The position numbers and the translations under genes were made by a program. Below are positions 8,336-16,980 of a DNA stretch of 64,000 nt, one piece after another; the stretch's first letter is position 1, and each line of letters begins with the position of its first letter. Origin of the DNA: an uncultured Chryseobacterium sp. (lineage in GTDB: Bacteria; Bacteroidota; Bacteroidia; Flavobacteriales; Weeksellaceae); NCBI GenBank assembly GCA_913778505.1, contig CAJYWD010000047.1:1-64000 (forward strand). The letters are read 5' to 3'. The notes beneath the pieces were generated by a model. The model searched no databases. It saw only the letters and a list, made by a program, of their open reading frames with translations, and was not told the DNA's origin.

Positions 8336-8343
8336 TATATTTG
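8336..8343 (+). promoter_or_regulatory. -7 box (TATATTTG) for tRNA-Leu
   Basis: A match to TAnnTTTG, 30 bp before the tRNA 5' end. No convincing -33 TTG at the usual spacing. Confidence 0.45.
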
Positions 8344-8373
8344 CACACCAATTTACAACAAGGTAACACACTT

Positions 8374-8453
8374 GCCCAGGTGGCGGAATTGGTAGACGCG
8401 CTGGTCTCAAACACCAGTTCTTAGGAGTACCGGTTCGATCCCGGTCCTGGGTA
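8374..8453 (+). tRNA. tRNA-Leu (CAA)
   Basis: The acceptor arm GCCCAGG pairs with CCTGGGT. The D-arm is GGAATTGGTAGAC, the anticodon stem-loop is CTGGT-CTCAAAC-ACCAG giving anticodon CAA, a variable arm follows, and the T-arm is CCGGTTCGATCCCGG. CCA is not encoded. The length of 80 nt and the longer variable arm fit leucine. The track ORFs crossing it are shadows. Confidence 0.96.
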
Positions 8454-8454
8454 C

Positions 8455-8498
8455 AAAACCGGAAAATGGTGACCATTCACTTTCTTTCCGGTTTTTTT
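8455..8498 (+). terminator. Terminator after tRNA-Leu
   Basis: AAAACCGGAAA and TTTCCGGTTTT arms followed by a T run (TTTTTTT). Confidence 0.85.
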
Positions 8499-8504
8499 AT
8501 TGAT

Positions 8505-8808
8505 TTAACCTGAATTCGGGATAAGGAATTTATTAATTATTGATTTTACAATGCTGAATTGTTTTAATCGTAAAGAAAAACAAAAGGATATATTCTCTAA
8601 AATGATTTTGGGTTAAACAATGCCAATTAACTAGGTCGACTCTTCGATTTCGTTTATCAAAATAAACCAAAAATTTTGTTTCACATTGATAAGTTTGTAA
8701 CTTATACGGAGCTTGCCGAAGCACCCTTGCCTATCCAAATTATTGAAAATCAAACAATCAATTTTTGTCTGGCTTTGCGATTTACAAAGACTTAACCCAA
8801 ACTCACGT
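8505..8808 (-). pseudogene. Decayed repeat / mobile-element remnant, copy 1
   Basis: Read on the minus strand, this ~300-bp stretch aligns along its length with 60766-61070 on the plus strand: shared ACGTGAGTT, AAATCGCAAAGCC, ACAAACTTATCAATG, TTTGATAAACGAAATC, CAATTCAGCATTGTAA and the terminal ATCCCGAATTCAGGTT. A broken frame in both ends in (Y)FDKRNxRxDxVNWHC. It looks like the 3' end of a dead transposase-type gene, but I cannot assign a family. It lies directly behind the tRNA-Leu terminator. Confidence 0.7.
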
Positions 8809-8973
8809 TGATTTAGTTTTGCCCGGGATCGATTAAATGCTTATCGAAAGTCCAAACAATTTACCCTACAGCTAATTATCCCGACATTCGCTCATTGATA
8901 ATAAATAAATGCTTATCATAACCCTTTATTATCAATAAAAATGTAAATCATATTTATGTTTTGAAGCTTTTAT
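8809..8973. other. Intergenic DNA
   Basis: AT-rich sequence between the remnant and the small ORF at 8986. It contains two loosely repeated ATTGATAATAAATAAATGCTTATCA-like words near 8893-8935 and nothing else I can support. Confidence 0.5.
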
Positions 8974-8981
8974 TATCTTTG
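8974..8981 (+). promoter_or_regulatory. -7 box (TATCTTTG) abutting a start codon
   Basis: TAnnTTTG match ending 4 bp before the ATG at 8986. If used, the transcript would be leaderless or nearly so. Confidence 0.45.
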
Positions 8982-8985
8982 AGCC

Positions 8986-9186
8986 ATGAAAGAATTAGTC
9001 ATCGACTATCTAGCGATGCGGTTTAAGAAAAATGGCATGATGAGTGGTGCCACACTACAGGACATTATTTTTGCAACCAAAATCAAACGGTTTGAACTCA
9101 CCCTCATTCTGGAAGAACTTATTGCGGAAGGTAAAATCACACTGAAAACGGGCGCACACGTCGATATGTATTTCCTAAAAATTTAG
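8986..9186 (+). CDS. Small winged-helix-like protein
   Basis: 66 residues, charged, no membrane segment. The order helix, helix (LQDIIFATKIKRFELTLILEELIAEGKI) then a short beta hairpin (TLKTGAHVDMYFL) resembles a minimal winged helix. I do not recognise the family. It is a single gene with its own -7 box. A small DNA-binding regulator is possible but unproven. Confidence 0.6.
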   Translation: MKELVIDYLAMRFKKNGMMSGATLQDIIFATKIKRFELTLILEELIAEGKITLKTGAHVDMYFLKI

Positions 9187-9295
9187 GTGTTTTCTTTTTC
9201 TTCTTTAAGGTGGATTTTCAACTAGCATGCTTCTGTCCCTGACTTTATAAATATCAATGCATTAAGGAAAATGCAGATATATTGAATATAAATTT

Positions 9296-9303
9296 TAAAT
9301 TTG
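9296..9303 (+). promoter_or_regulatory. -7 box (TAAATTTG) before the Nudix regulator
   Basis: TAnnTTTG match 24 bp before the chosen ATG at 9328, a normal leader length for this gene. Confidence 0.4.
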
Positions 9304-9327
9304 TGTTTGACTTCCAATAATAACTCC

Positions 9328-10077
9328 ATGGATTCCAAACAACTGATTATCCAGCGCTCTGAAGAACACAAGCAGCTATTCATTCCCAATCTTTCGGTAG
9401 ATCCTGTCATTTTCGGATTCGATCAGAATAAACTCAAGGTGCTTCTTTCTAAGCTCAATTATAAAAAAATGTGGTTTTTGCCGGGCGGTTACGTTAAGTA
9501 CTCCGAAGATCTGGATGACGCTGTTATCAGAGTTTTGAAGGAACGCGCCGGGATCAGCGGAGTTTTTATGGAACATTTTGGGATATTTGGCAAGACAAAC
9601 CGCAGTGAATCTTTTTTTGACGAGTTTGATGAAGATCTTTTTCACAAGCAACGCTTCATCACCCTGGGCTATTACGCACTCTACAACCCGAATAAACTTA
9701 ATCCGATACCTGATGAGCTGAGTGAAGTCTGCGAATGGAAATATATCTGCGAACTGGATAAGATCCGGCTGGCTATGGATCATCGTGAGATCATTGACAA
9801 AGCATTGCTGGCGCTACAGGAAAAGATTGCCATCAAACCGATTGGCTATAACCTTTTGCCGGAAAAGTTTACACTTTCAGAATTTCAGAAATTGTATGAG
9901 GCCATCCTTGGCAAAGAACTGAACCGCGGGAATTTTTACCGAAAGATCAAAAATCTCGGAATTCTCCGCAAGCTGGACGAACAGCGTCGTGGTGGTGCTC
10001 ATAAAGCGCCGGATCTTTATACTTTTGATGAAGAGCAGTACAACAAAACGCTGAAAAACGGGCTGTTCAACTGGTGA
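9328..10077 (+). CDS. Nudix-domain transcription regulator, NrtR-like
   Basis: About 249 residues: an N-terminal Nudix fold (FLPGGYVKYSEDLDDAVIRVLKERAG) followed by a C-terminal winged helix (LSEFQKLYEAILGKELNRGNFYRKIKNLGIL). In the Nudix box the catalytic REXXEE is replaced (VLKERAGI), as expected for ligand-sensing regulators rather than hydrolases. Known relatives sense ADP-ribose or sugar derivatives. I start at 9328 because the region before it is a promoter. Its end overlaps the convergent histidine kinase gene by 11 bp. Confidence 0.85.
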   Translation: MDSKQLIIQRSEEHKQLFIPNLSVDPVIFGFDQNKLKVLLSKLNYKKMWFLPGGYVKYSEDLDDAVIRVLKERAGISGVFMEHFGIFGKTNRSESFFDEFDEDLFHKQRFITLGYYALYNPNKLNPIPDELSEVCEWKYICELDKIRLAMDHREIIDKALLALQEKIAIKPIGYNLLPEKFTLSEFQKLYEAILGKELNRGNFYRKIKNLGILRKLDEQRRGGAHKAPDLYTFDEEQYNKTLKNGLFNW

Positions 10078-11806
10078 TTTCAGGCATTGGCAGCACAAAT
10101 GAAAATTGACTTCCGGCACCCAGCTGGCTTTCTACCGCAATTTTACCTTGCTGTGCCTCCACAATCTGCTTGCTGATACTTAATCCCAGGCCTGTACCCT
10201 CCTTCCTGGTACCGGGAATGCGGAAGTAGCGGTCAAAAATCCTGTCCAGATACTTTGGTTCTATCCCCCGGCCGAAATCTTTTACGCAGAATCGGATCTT
10301 ATCCTTTTCAGATCTGACATCCACTTCTACCACAGAATTGTCATAAGAATAACGGATCGCATTGGATAAAAGATTACTGAGAACCCAGGTTGTTTTCTCG
10401 GCATCAGCGAAGATTTTTGTCAATTCTTTCTCAATCTTAACCTGAATATTGATTTGCTTCTGCTCTGCCGCAGATTGATTGGCCTTCGCAGCATCATCTA
10501 TAATTTTATTGATGTCAGAATATTTGGAATTCAGCTGTATAATTCCGCTCTCCACCTGCGTTATGTTCAGCAATTCTGAGGTAATTTTCAGCAATCTTCC
10601 AGAATCTTCCCTGATGCCGTTCACCAGATTTCTCTGTTCATCGTTCAGCGGACCGATCTGTTCATTTTCCAAAAGCTGAATGCCCATCTGGATGGAGGAA
10701 ATCGGCGTTTTGAACTCGTGGGAAACGGTTCCGAGGAAATTAGTTTTAGCCAGATCCAATTCCTTGAACGGTGTGATGTTCCTCAGCATAATCACCTGAC
10801 CAATGAACTCACTATCCTTTTCGCCAGTCGGGATAATATTGATATCAATGATTTCTTTTTCAAAATAGCTTTCTTTACCGTCTGCATAGATCTTCACCGG
10901 TGTTTTCCCGGCAGAGGCACTTTCCTGGCGGATCATTTCCTTGATCAGATCCCGAACCAGGTCATTACTCACAGCCACATCCTGAATCAGCTGACCTACA
11001 AAATTTTCCTTCCTCAGACCTGTGATTTTCAGCGCTTCATCATTCACGAAGAGTACTTTTTTATTCTCATTGATGCCAATCACCGCATCGTGCATATTGT
11101 CAATCAAAGCTTCAATACGTTTTTTCCCGCGAATGATCTTATCCAGCCTGCTCTCGGAATATTCCTGAAGTTTTTCTGCCATCGTGTTGAAAGACATTGC
11201 CAGCTCGCCAAACTCACTTCTGCTCTCGAAATGCACCCGTTCTTTATAATTCTGATTCGCAATTTCGCGGATGCTCTCCGTTAAAATCCTGACCGGATTG
11301 GCAATATTGGAAGGCAGATTAACCAAAAGGATAAAAGCCGTAATAAAACAAAGCATTCCTGTAACCGAAATCGCCATGATTGCACGCTTCGCCGTTGAAT
11401 CTGCAACACTGCTTTTGTGCTCTATCGCACTCATATTGAGCTGCATCAGTTCGGCAATATCTTTCCGGATAGAGGATTGCAGACCCATATTTCCAGGATC
11501 TTTCTTCAAAGCTTCGAAATGAATCGTCACATTATCCGTAGCTTCCTTCTCGCCAGGCTCCGTAACATTCGCTTCCTGTTTGGACAGATGATTCTGAAAC
11601 ACATTGAAAGCCAGAGGATCCGTATTGATTTCCTCCAAAGCCAAAAGCATATTCCGTGAATATTCCAGGGTGTTATAATTGGCTTTCAGAATGTTGTTCG
11701 TATCTTTTTTCAGTTGATTGATGTACCAGCCGCTGAGAACGGAAAGTACCAGAATCATGATAAAAAGAAGACCGACACCGATGTTTAATTTCGTTTTAAT
11801 TTTCAC
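10067..11806 (-). CDS. HAMP-PAS sensor histidine kinase of the kdp locus
   Basis: A 579-residue membrane kinase. Order: TM helix (about 9-30), sensor region, second TM (about 145-168), HAMP (to about 220), PAS (about 235-345), HisKA with FLGTVSHEFKTPISS, and HATPase with DFGRGIEPKY and GTGLGLSISKQIVE. It follows the KdpD sensor-half gene by 23 bp and is the last gene of the kdp block. KdpD in E. coli carries sensor and kinase in one chain; here the kinase part is separate. Its likely partner is the NtrC-type regulator at 19714. Confidence 0.9.
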   Translation of the reverse strand: MKIKTKLNIGVGLLFIMILVLSVLSGWYINQLKKDTNNILKANYNTLEYSRNMLLALEEINTDPLAFNVFQNHLSKQEANVTEPGEKEATDNVTIHFEALKKDPGNMGLQSSIRKDIAELMQLNMSAIEHKSSVADSTAKRAIMAISVTGMLCFITAFILLVNLPSNIANPVRILTESIREIANQNYKERVHFESRSEFGELAMSFNTMAEKLQEYSESRLDKIIRGKKRIEALIDNMHDAVIGINENKKVLFVNDEALKITGLRKENFVGQLIQDVAVSNDLVRDLIKEMIRQESASAGKTPVKIYADGKESYFEKEIIDINIIPTGEKDSEFIGQVIMLRNITPFKELDLAKTNFLGTVSHEFKTPISSIQMGIQLLENEQIGPLNDEQRNLVNGIREDSGRLLKITSELLNITQVESGIIQLNSKYSDINKIIDDAAKANQSAAEQKQINIQVKIEKELTKIFADAEKTTWVLSNLLSNAIRYSYDNSVVEVDVRSEKDKIRFCVKDFGRGIEPKYLDRIFDRYFRIPGTRKEGTGLGLSISKQIVEAQQGKIAVESQLGAGSQFSFVLPMPEITS

Positions 11807-11829
11807 TTTAGTTAATTGATTTTCAAATT

Positions 11830-12951
11830 TTAACTAAGAATAACCAGATCGATATTTTCCTTGGCCAATCTGTTGAGCAGCGTATTAAAAGTATCTGTGG
11901 CCACAATAATCTTCCAAAGATTGAGATGCGGCTTCCCGATGCATACTGTCGTAATTTTCTGCGCTACACATTGTTCCATAATGGTATGGACGATGCCGGA
12001 ATTTTCAACTTTAATGATTTCGGCGCCCAATTCTGTGGCTAATTTAAAATTATTAATGAGATGTCGCTGCTTATCCAGTGCAATTTTATCCGGGCTTTCC
12101 CTCGGTACCTGGACATAGAGCAAACACCAGTGGCTGTTGTAATAATTAGCCAGCCTTGCCGTTTTCCGGATCACGCTTCTGGCGGTCTTTTCATTGGAAC
12201 TGATGCACGCCAGAAACTTTTCCTTTCTGATATTCTTTAGGGTTGAAACCTCTGTCTCCACTTTCCTCTGAACCTGGGAAGCTACCTCTTTAAGAGCGAG
12301 CTCACGCAGTTGCAGGATATTTTCAGATTTAAAAAAATTATTGAGCGCCGAATTTACTTTCGACTGGTCATAGATCTTTCCTGCTTTTAATCGGTCAATT
12401 AGTTCTTCTGCAGTGAGATCAATATTCACCACTTCATCGGCCTGGGCAAGAACGCTGTCCGGGATCCGCTCTTTGACCTCGATATTCGTAATTTGCTTCA
12501 CATCATCGTTCAGACTTTCTATATGCTGAATATTAACTGCGCTGATCACATTAATCCCAGAATCCAAAATATCCATCACATCCTGCCACCGTTTTTCATT
12601 TTTGCTTCCTTCGATATTGGTGTGAGCCAACTCATCTACTATCACCACTTCCGGGCGAAGGTTGATTACCGCCTGTACGTCCAGCTCATCCAGTTCTTTT
12701 CCTTTGTAGAATAATTTCCTGCGGGGAATCACGGGAAGTCCGTCCAGCAAAGCATGCGTTTCCTTCCGGCGATGCGTTTCGATATATCCGATTTTCACAT
12801 CGATGCCATTTGATAAAAGAGTGTGCGCTTCCTGGAGCATTCTGTAGGTTTTCCCCACGCCCGCGCTCATGCCGATGTAGATTTTGAATTTTCCACGCCG
12901 TGATCTTTTAATAAGGTCTAGGAAGTCTTGAGCAGATTTTTTCTCATCCAT
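11830..12951 (-). CDS. kdpD: KdpD N-terminal sensor protein (KdpD + USP domains only)
   Basis: A 373-residue protein equal to the cytoplasmic front half of KdpD. The KdpD domain has Walker A AGVGKT (residues about 30-35) and a Walker B-like VVIVDELAHTN (about 105), followed by a universal-stress-protein domain (about 240-370). It lacks the four membrane helices and the kinase found in classical KdpD (about 890 residues). It presumably senses K+ or ATP status and acts on the separate kinase encoded next door. Confidence 0.92.
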   Translation of the reverse strand: MDEKKSAQDFLDLIKRSRRGKFKIYIGMSAGVGKTYRMLQEAHTLLSNGIDVKIGYIETHRRKETHALLDGLPVIPRRKLFYKGKELDELDVQAVINLRPEVVIVDELAHTNIEGSKNEKRWQDVMDILDSGINVISAVNIQHIESLNDDVKQITNIEVKERIPDSVLAQADEVVNIDLTAEELIDRLKAGKIYDQSKVNSALNNFFKSENILQLRELALKEVASQVQRKVETEVSTLKNIRKEKFLACISSNEKTARSVIRKTARLANYYNSHWCLLYVQVPRESPDKIALDKQRHLINNFKLATELGAEIIKVENSGIVHTIMEQCVAQKITTVCIGKPHLNLWKIIVATDTFNTLLNRLAKENIDLVILS

Positions 12952-12972
12952 AAATCATTATTTTTGCTTTTG

Positions 12973-13033
12973 GCGATTAGCTTTTGACAACTGGCAATCA
13001 TCTGCCTAAAGCCATTGGCCAAAAGCTATTCGC
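12973..13033. repeat. Inverted repeat between the barrel-protein and kdpD genes
   Basis: GCGATTAGCTTTTG (12973-12986) and CAAAAGCTATTCGC (13020-13033) pair over 14 positions with one mismatch around a 33-nt loop containing GGCAATCAT and GCCATTGGCC. No T run follows in the transcribed direction, so an mRNA processing or stability element is as likely as a terminator. Confidence 0.6.
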
Positions 13034-13043
13034 TGCAGGTTGT

Positions 13044-14123
13044 CTAAAAACTAACCGCCAAAGATGTCACTGCAGAAAAATTATGGTTCTTAAAAGTATC
13101 ATTTCTGGTAAGGAAAATCTGGTCTTTGCTGTTTAAATTTTTGATTTCTGTTCGCCAGACCAGGTTTGGGAGAATCCAGTAATCGGCATTCAATGAATAA
13201 CCAAAAGTCTGAAAACCATTCTCTGTTCCGGTAGCGATAATGACGCCTTTTTTATCTTGGTAATACTCGCCTCTCACAGCAAAACTCAGCTTTCCTGTCG
13301 GACTGAATTTCGCAATCATCACGGGCGAGTACCAAACATTATATTGCTCACTGCCTTTCGCTTTTTGTTCTGCGCCAACATCAAATCCTGCTGTAAGTGC
13401 AAACTTTTCTGTCAATTGAAAAATCCCGTAAAAGTTATGAAAATAGCGCATCTGTCTCAGGCTGTCCGGTTTATCGTTCCCTATGAAAGAACTGCTGTTT
13501 AGCGTGATCTTTTCAGTCGGTTTATAGGTTAACTGATGACCAAATGCTACCGTAGAATTCCCGTCAGCACGCTGGATCCTTTGCCACCCATTCAGGACCA
13601 GGCCACTCAAAAACCATTTCCCTGAGTTGCTGGTATAAGAAATCCTGGCGCCGGTTTCAAAGTAAGGTGAATTTTCTGCCTGCATACTTCTGGTCAAAGC
13701 CCAGCAATCTTTGCTCACAGCACTTTCGAAACCGATGTGAGAAGGCAAAATTCCTGCATCAATCCATAGATTCTTTGATTTCGATATTTTTACACCTATA
13801 TTCGCTTCGTAGATATTTTTCAGCACGCCAGGTTCCGCAGCATAATTGGCATTCATATAAGTTCCGGCTGCTAGTGAAAGATTAGCTCGGAGTTTTTCGG
13901 TTTCATAATTGACCTTGATGAAGCCTAAGTTCAGATTGACCTCATTATTTCTGTTGTGGCTGTAGATAAACGTCGGGCGTGTATTATTCTGTGGATTACT
14001 AGCGTCAAGCTGATAATAAACTTCCGCATACCCGGAAATTTTCACAGGTTGATGTTCTTCCTGAGCAATCATCAGATTAGACATTCCAAGGATTGATAAT
14101 GCCAGTTTTATAACTGTTTTCAT
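13044..14123 (-). CDS. Outer-membrane beta-barrel protein of the kdp operon
   Basis: 359 residues with a signal peptide (MKTVIKLALSILGMSNLMIAQ) and alternating beta-strand pattern throughout, ending in an aromatic residue (SLAVSF), as for outer-membrane porins. Stretches such as GYAEVYYQLDASNPQNN and WIDAGILPSHIGFES fit the BBP2-type barrel family often found beside kdp genes in Bacteroidetes. It may provide an outer-membrane path for K+; this is inferred from position. Confidence 0.8.
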   Translation of the reverse strand: MKTVIKLALSILGMSNLMIAQEEHQPVKISGYAEVYYQLDASNPQNNTRPTFIYSHNRNNEVNLNLGFIKVNYETEKLRANLSLAAGTYMNANYAAEPGVLKNIYEANIGVKISKSKNLWIDAGILPSHIGFESAVSKDCWALTRSMQAENSPYFETGARISYTSNSGKWFLSGLVLNGWQRIQRADGNSTVAFGHQLTYKPTEKITLNSSSFIGNDKPDSLRQMRYFHNFYGIFQLTEKFALTAGFDVGAEQKAKGSEQYNVWYSPVMIAKFSPTGKLSFAVRGEYYQDKKGVIIATGTENGFQTFGYSLNADYWILPNLVWRTEIKNLNSKDQIFLTRNDTFKNHNFSAVTSLAVSF

Positions 14124-14139
14124 TCTTTTAATTTTTTAT

Positions 14140-14700
14140 TTATTTCAAACCGTCTAAAGCGATATTGAGCTTAAGAACATTGATTTTTTCTGTCCCGAAG
14201 ATTCCCAGAAAAGGTTTTTCTGTATTGGATGTGATCAATTTTGCAATTTGATTTTTGTTAATATGTCTGATCTTCGCAATTCGTTTTGCCTGAACATTGG
14301 CCGCCTGAACAGAAATATTCGGATCCAGGCCACTTCCGCTGGCGGTGACTAAATCGGACGGAATTTCAGATTTTTTGATATCAGGATTATGCTGGATAAA
14401 ATTGTTGATTCTCTGCTGAACGGTTTTCAAATAATCCGGATTTTTAGGGCCTTTGTTGCTCCCGCCGGCGCCGGCGGCATTATAATCTACAACCGAGGGA
14501 CGCGACCAGAAATATTGGTCTTCCGTAAAAGCCTGACCAACGTTGGGATAATACTTTTTGTTATTAAAAGTCAGGATTTCACCTTTCCCACGATTCGGAG
14601 AGAACTGTGCAATTCCATAAATAATTAAGGTATAAAAGCCGGTAAAAAACACCAGGCAAACTGCTGTAAGTCTGATGGCTGGTAAGATATTTTGTTTCAT
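14140..14700 (-). CDS. kdpC: K+-transporting ATPase subunit C
   Basis: 186 residues: one N-terminal membrane helix (LTAVCLVFFTGFYTLIIYGIAQ), then a periplasmic domain with the family motifs FWSRPSVVDYNAAGAGGSN, SGSGLDPNIS and QAKRIAKIRHI. KdpC is the accessory subunit that stabilises the KdpFABC pump. It lies 16 bp upstream of the barrel gene. Confidence 0.96.
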   Translation of the reverse strand: MKQNILPAIRLTAVCLVFFTGFYTLIIYGIAQFSPNRGKGEILTFNNKKYYPNVGQAFTEDQYFWSRPSVVDYNAAGAGGSNKGPKNPDYLKTVQQRINNFIQHNPDIKKSEIPSDLVTASGSGLDPNISVQAANVQAKRIAKIRHINKNQIAKLITSNTEKPFLGIFGTEKINVLKLNIALDGLK

Positions 14701-14710
14701 TACTTTTTTT

Positions 14711-14769
14711 GTTAGAAGTTAGAGGTTAGATGTGAGGTGCGAGGTTTCAGGTGTTAGGTGTTAGAGTTC
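14711..14769. repeat. Degenerate 7-bp-periodic repeat between kdpB and kdpC
   Basis: GTTAGAAGTTAGAGGTTAGATGTGAGG... and GGTGTTAGGTGTTAGAG show a 7-bp period. It sits in an unusually long 153-bp spacer in the middle of the kdp operon. Confidence 0.75.
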
Positions 14770-14853
14770 TGAGGATTGAAATTAATTAACAACCAGAATA
14801 TTATGATGTAGCATCCTTCAAACTTAAACCTACGGCCTCACTACTTATCACGA

Positions 14854-16911
14854 TTAAAAGAACAGCGACACCAGAAGGTCAATAATTTTTATGCCGATGA
14901 AAGGAATCAAAACGCCTCCCAAGCCGTAAATCAAAAGGTTTCTTCTGAGCAGTGCGCTGGCGCCGATGGGCTTGTAGGCAACGCCTTTCAGAGCCAGTGG
15001 AATCAGCATCGGAATAATAATCGCATTGAAAATCACTGCTGATAGAATGGCAGTTTCCGGTGAATGCAGGTTCATGATATTGAGACCTTGAAGCGCCGGA
15101 ATCGAAGCGATGAACAACGCCGGAACAATGGCAAAATATTTGGCTACATCGTTGGCAATACTGAACGTGGTCAAAGTTCCGCGAGTCATCAAAAGCTGTT
15201 TTCCTATTTCTACAATTTCAATGAGTTTGGTCGGGTCGTTGTCCAAATCCACCATATTTCCGGCTTCTTTTGCGGCCTGAGTTCCGCTATTCATGGCCAC
15301 GCCCACATCGGCTTGTGCGAGTGCTGGCGCATCATTGGTTCCGTCGCCCATCATCGCTACCAATCTTCCATCAGCCTGTTCTTTTTTGATGTAGTTCATT
15401 TTGTCTTCCGGTTTGGCTTCTGCAATGAAATCATCTACGCCTGCTTTTTCAGCGATATATTTGGCGGTCAATGGATTATCTCCGGTTACCATCACGGTTT
15501 TGATTCCCATTTTTCTCAAGCGTTCGAACCGTTCCTGAATGCCCGGTTTGATAATATCCTGAAGTTCTACCACGCCTAAGACTTTTTCGTTTTCCGAAAC
15601 AACTAAAGGTGTTCCTCCATTGCTCGAGATAGTTTTTACGGTTTCCTCAATTTCTTTCGGAAATGAATGGCCTGCTTTTTCTACCAAATTTCGGATTGCG
15701 TCAGAAGCACCTTTCCGGATGCGGGTATTGTCATAATTGACCCCTGAACTTCTGGTTTCCGCCGTGAAATTGATGAATTCCGGATTATTAACCTCATAAC
15801 TCAAAGGATTGGTGCCTGCCAGTTCTATAATGGATTTTCCTTCCGGCGTTTCATCCGCCATTGAACTTAAAACCACGGCTTTCGTGAAATCTTTTTCATG
15901 AATCCCATTGACCAAATGAAAATGGGTCGCCTTTCTGTTTCCGATGGTGATGGTTCCTGTTTTATCCAGTAAAAGCACGTCCACATCTCCGGCCGTTTCA
16001 ACAGCTTTTCCACTTTTCGTGATGACGTTGGCTCGTAAAGCTCTGTCCATTCCGGCGATTCCTATCGCTGACAATAATCCGCCGATGGTGGTTGGAATTA
16101 AACATACAAAAAGAGAAATAAAGGCTGCAATCGTAATCGGCGTCTGTGCATAATCTCCGAATGGTTTCAGGGTTACGGTCACGATAATGAAAACCAGGGT
16201 AAATCCTGCCAACAAAATCGTCAAAGCAATTTCGTTGGGTGTTTTCTGTCTTGAAGCGCCTTCCACCAAAGCAATCATTTTATCCAGAAAACTTTCGCCA
16301 GGTTCGGTGGTTACTTTGACTTTAATTCGGTCAGACAGAACTTTAGTTCCTCCCGTTACGCTGCTTTTGTCACCGCCGGATTCCCGGATTACCGGAGCAC
16401 TCTCTCCTGTAATGGCACTTTCGTCGATAGTTGCAAGACCTTCAATAATTTCTCCGTCGGATGGAATAATATCGCCAAGCTCGCAAAGAAACACATCGCC
16501 TTTTTTTAGAGCGTTAGAAGTTGTAAGTAAGAAGTCAGAAGCAATCAAATCGAAAAGACTTTTTACATTCAATACCTCTTTTTTCACAAGTTTTGCGGGC
16601 GTTTCTTCCCGTGTTTTTCTGAGTGAATCGGCTTGCGCTTTTCCTCTGGCTTCGGCGATGGCTTCGGCAAAATTGGCAAAAAGCAGCGTCATAAATAGAA
16701 TGGTTGTCACAAAAATATTATAGACCAAACTTCCCTGATTTTGTTCGCCTGCTGCAATCCAGATGCAAACGCCTGCCATCACGATGGTTCCTATCCAAAC
16801 CATAAACATGACAGGATTTCGGAACATTTTTGAAGGATTAAGTTTTATGAATGATTGTTTCAGCGCCTCATTCACGAGTTCTTTCTGAAACAAGTTGTTG
16901 TTATTTTTCAT
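14854..16911 (-). CDS. kdpB: K+-transporting P-type ATPase subunit B
   Basis: The 685-residue catalytic subunit. It has the phosphorylation motif DKTGTIT, the TGES loop ([15 protein letters not shown]), the nucleotide-domain KGAS and the hinge [12 protein letters not shown], with membrane helices at both ends. Hydrolysis of ATP drives K+ uptake through KdpA. In the actuator domain, just before [10 protein letters not shown], the protein carries [10 protein letters not shown] encoded by DNA that closely resembles the heptanucleotide repeats found between genes in this window, so a short repeat insertion appears to be tolerated in frame. Confidence 0.97.
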   Translation of the reverse strand: MKNNNNLFQKELVNEALKQSFIKLNPSKMFRNPVMFMVWIGTIVMAGVCIWIAAGEQNQGSLVYNIFVTTILFMTLLFANFAEAIAEARGKAQADSLRKTREETPAKLVKKEVLNVKSLFDLIASDFLLTTSNALKKGDVFLCELGDIIPSDGEIIEGLATIDESAITGESAPVIRESGGDKSSVTGGTKVLSDRIKVKVTTEPGESFLDKMIALVEGASRQKTPNEIALTILLAGFTLVFIIVTVTLKPFGDYAQTPITIAAFISLFVCLIPTTIGGLLSAIGIAGMDRALRANVITKSGKAVETAGDVDVLLLDKTGTITIGNRKATHFHLVNGIHEKDFTKAVVLSSMADETPEGKSIIELAGTNPLSYEVNNPEFINFTAETRSSGVNYDNTRIRKGASDAIRNLVEKAGHSFPKEIEETVKTISSNGGTPLVVSENEKVLGVVELQDIIKPGIQERFERLRKMGIKTVMVTGDNPLTAKYIAEKAGVDDFIAEAKPEDKMNYIKKEQADGRLVAMMGDGTNDAPALAQADVGVAMNSGTQAAKEAGNMVDLDNDPTKLIEIVEIGKQLLMTRGTLTTFSIANDVAKYFAIVPALFIASIPALQGLNIMNLHSPETAILSAVIFNAIIIPMLIPLALKGVAYKPIGASALLRRNLLIYGLGGVLIPFIGIKIIDLLVSLFF
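16511..16542. repeat. Heptad-repeat-like insertion inside kdpB
   Basis: On the coding strand TTCTGACTTCTTACTTACAACTTCTAACGCT resembles the intergenic CTTACTT-type repeat at 58202-58238. It is read in frame as [10 protein letters not shown]. Confidence 0.6.
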
Positions 16912-16980
16912 TGTTTTATGAATTAAAAAAAGTAAGATGTAAAATGTGAGATGTCAACAATCATGCGTGCTTCTCACCTC

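Noticed and set aside
8165-8476. 103- and 72-aa minus-strand ORFs across tRNA-Leu
   Set aside because: They run through the tRNA and the end of the PhnP-like gene; no independent support.
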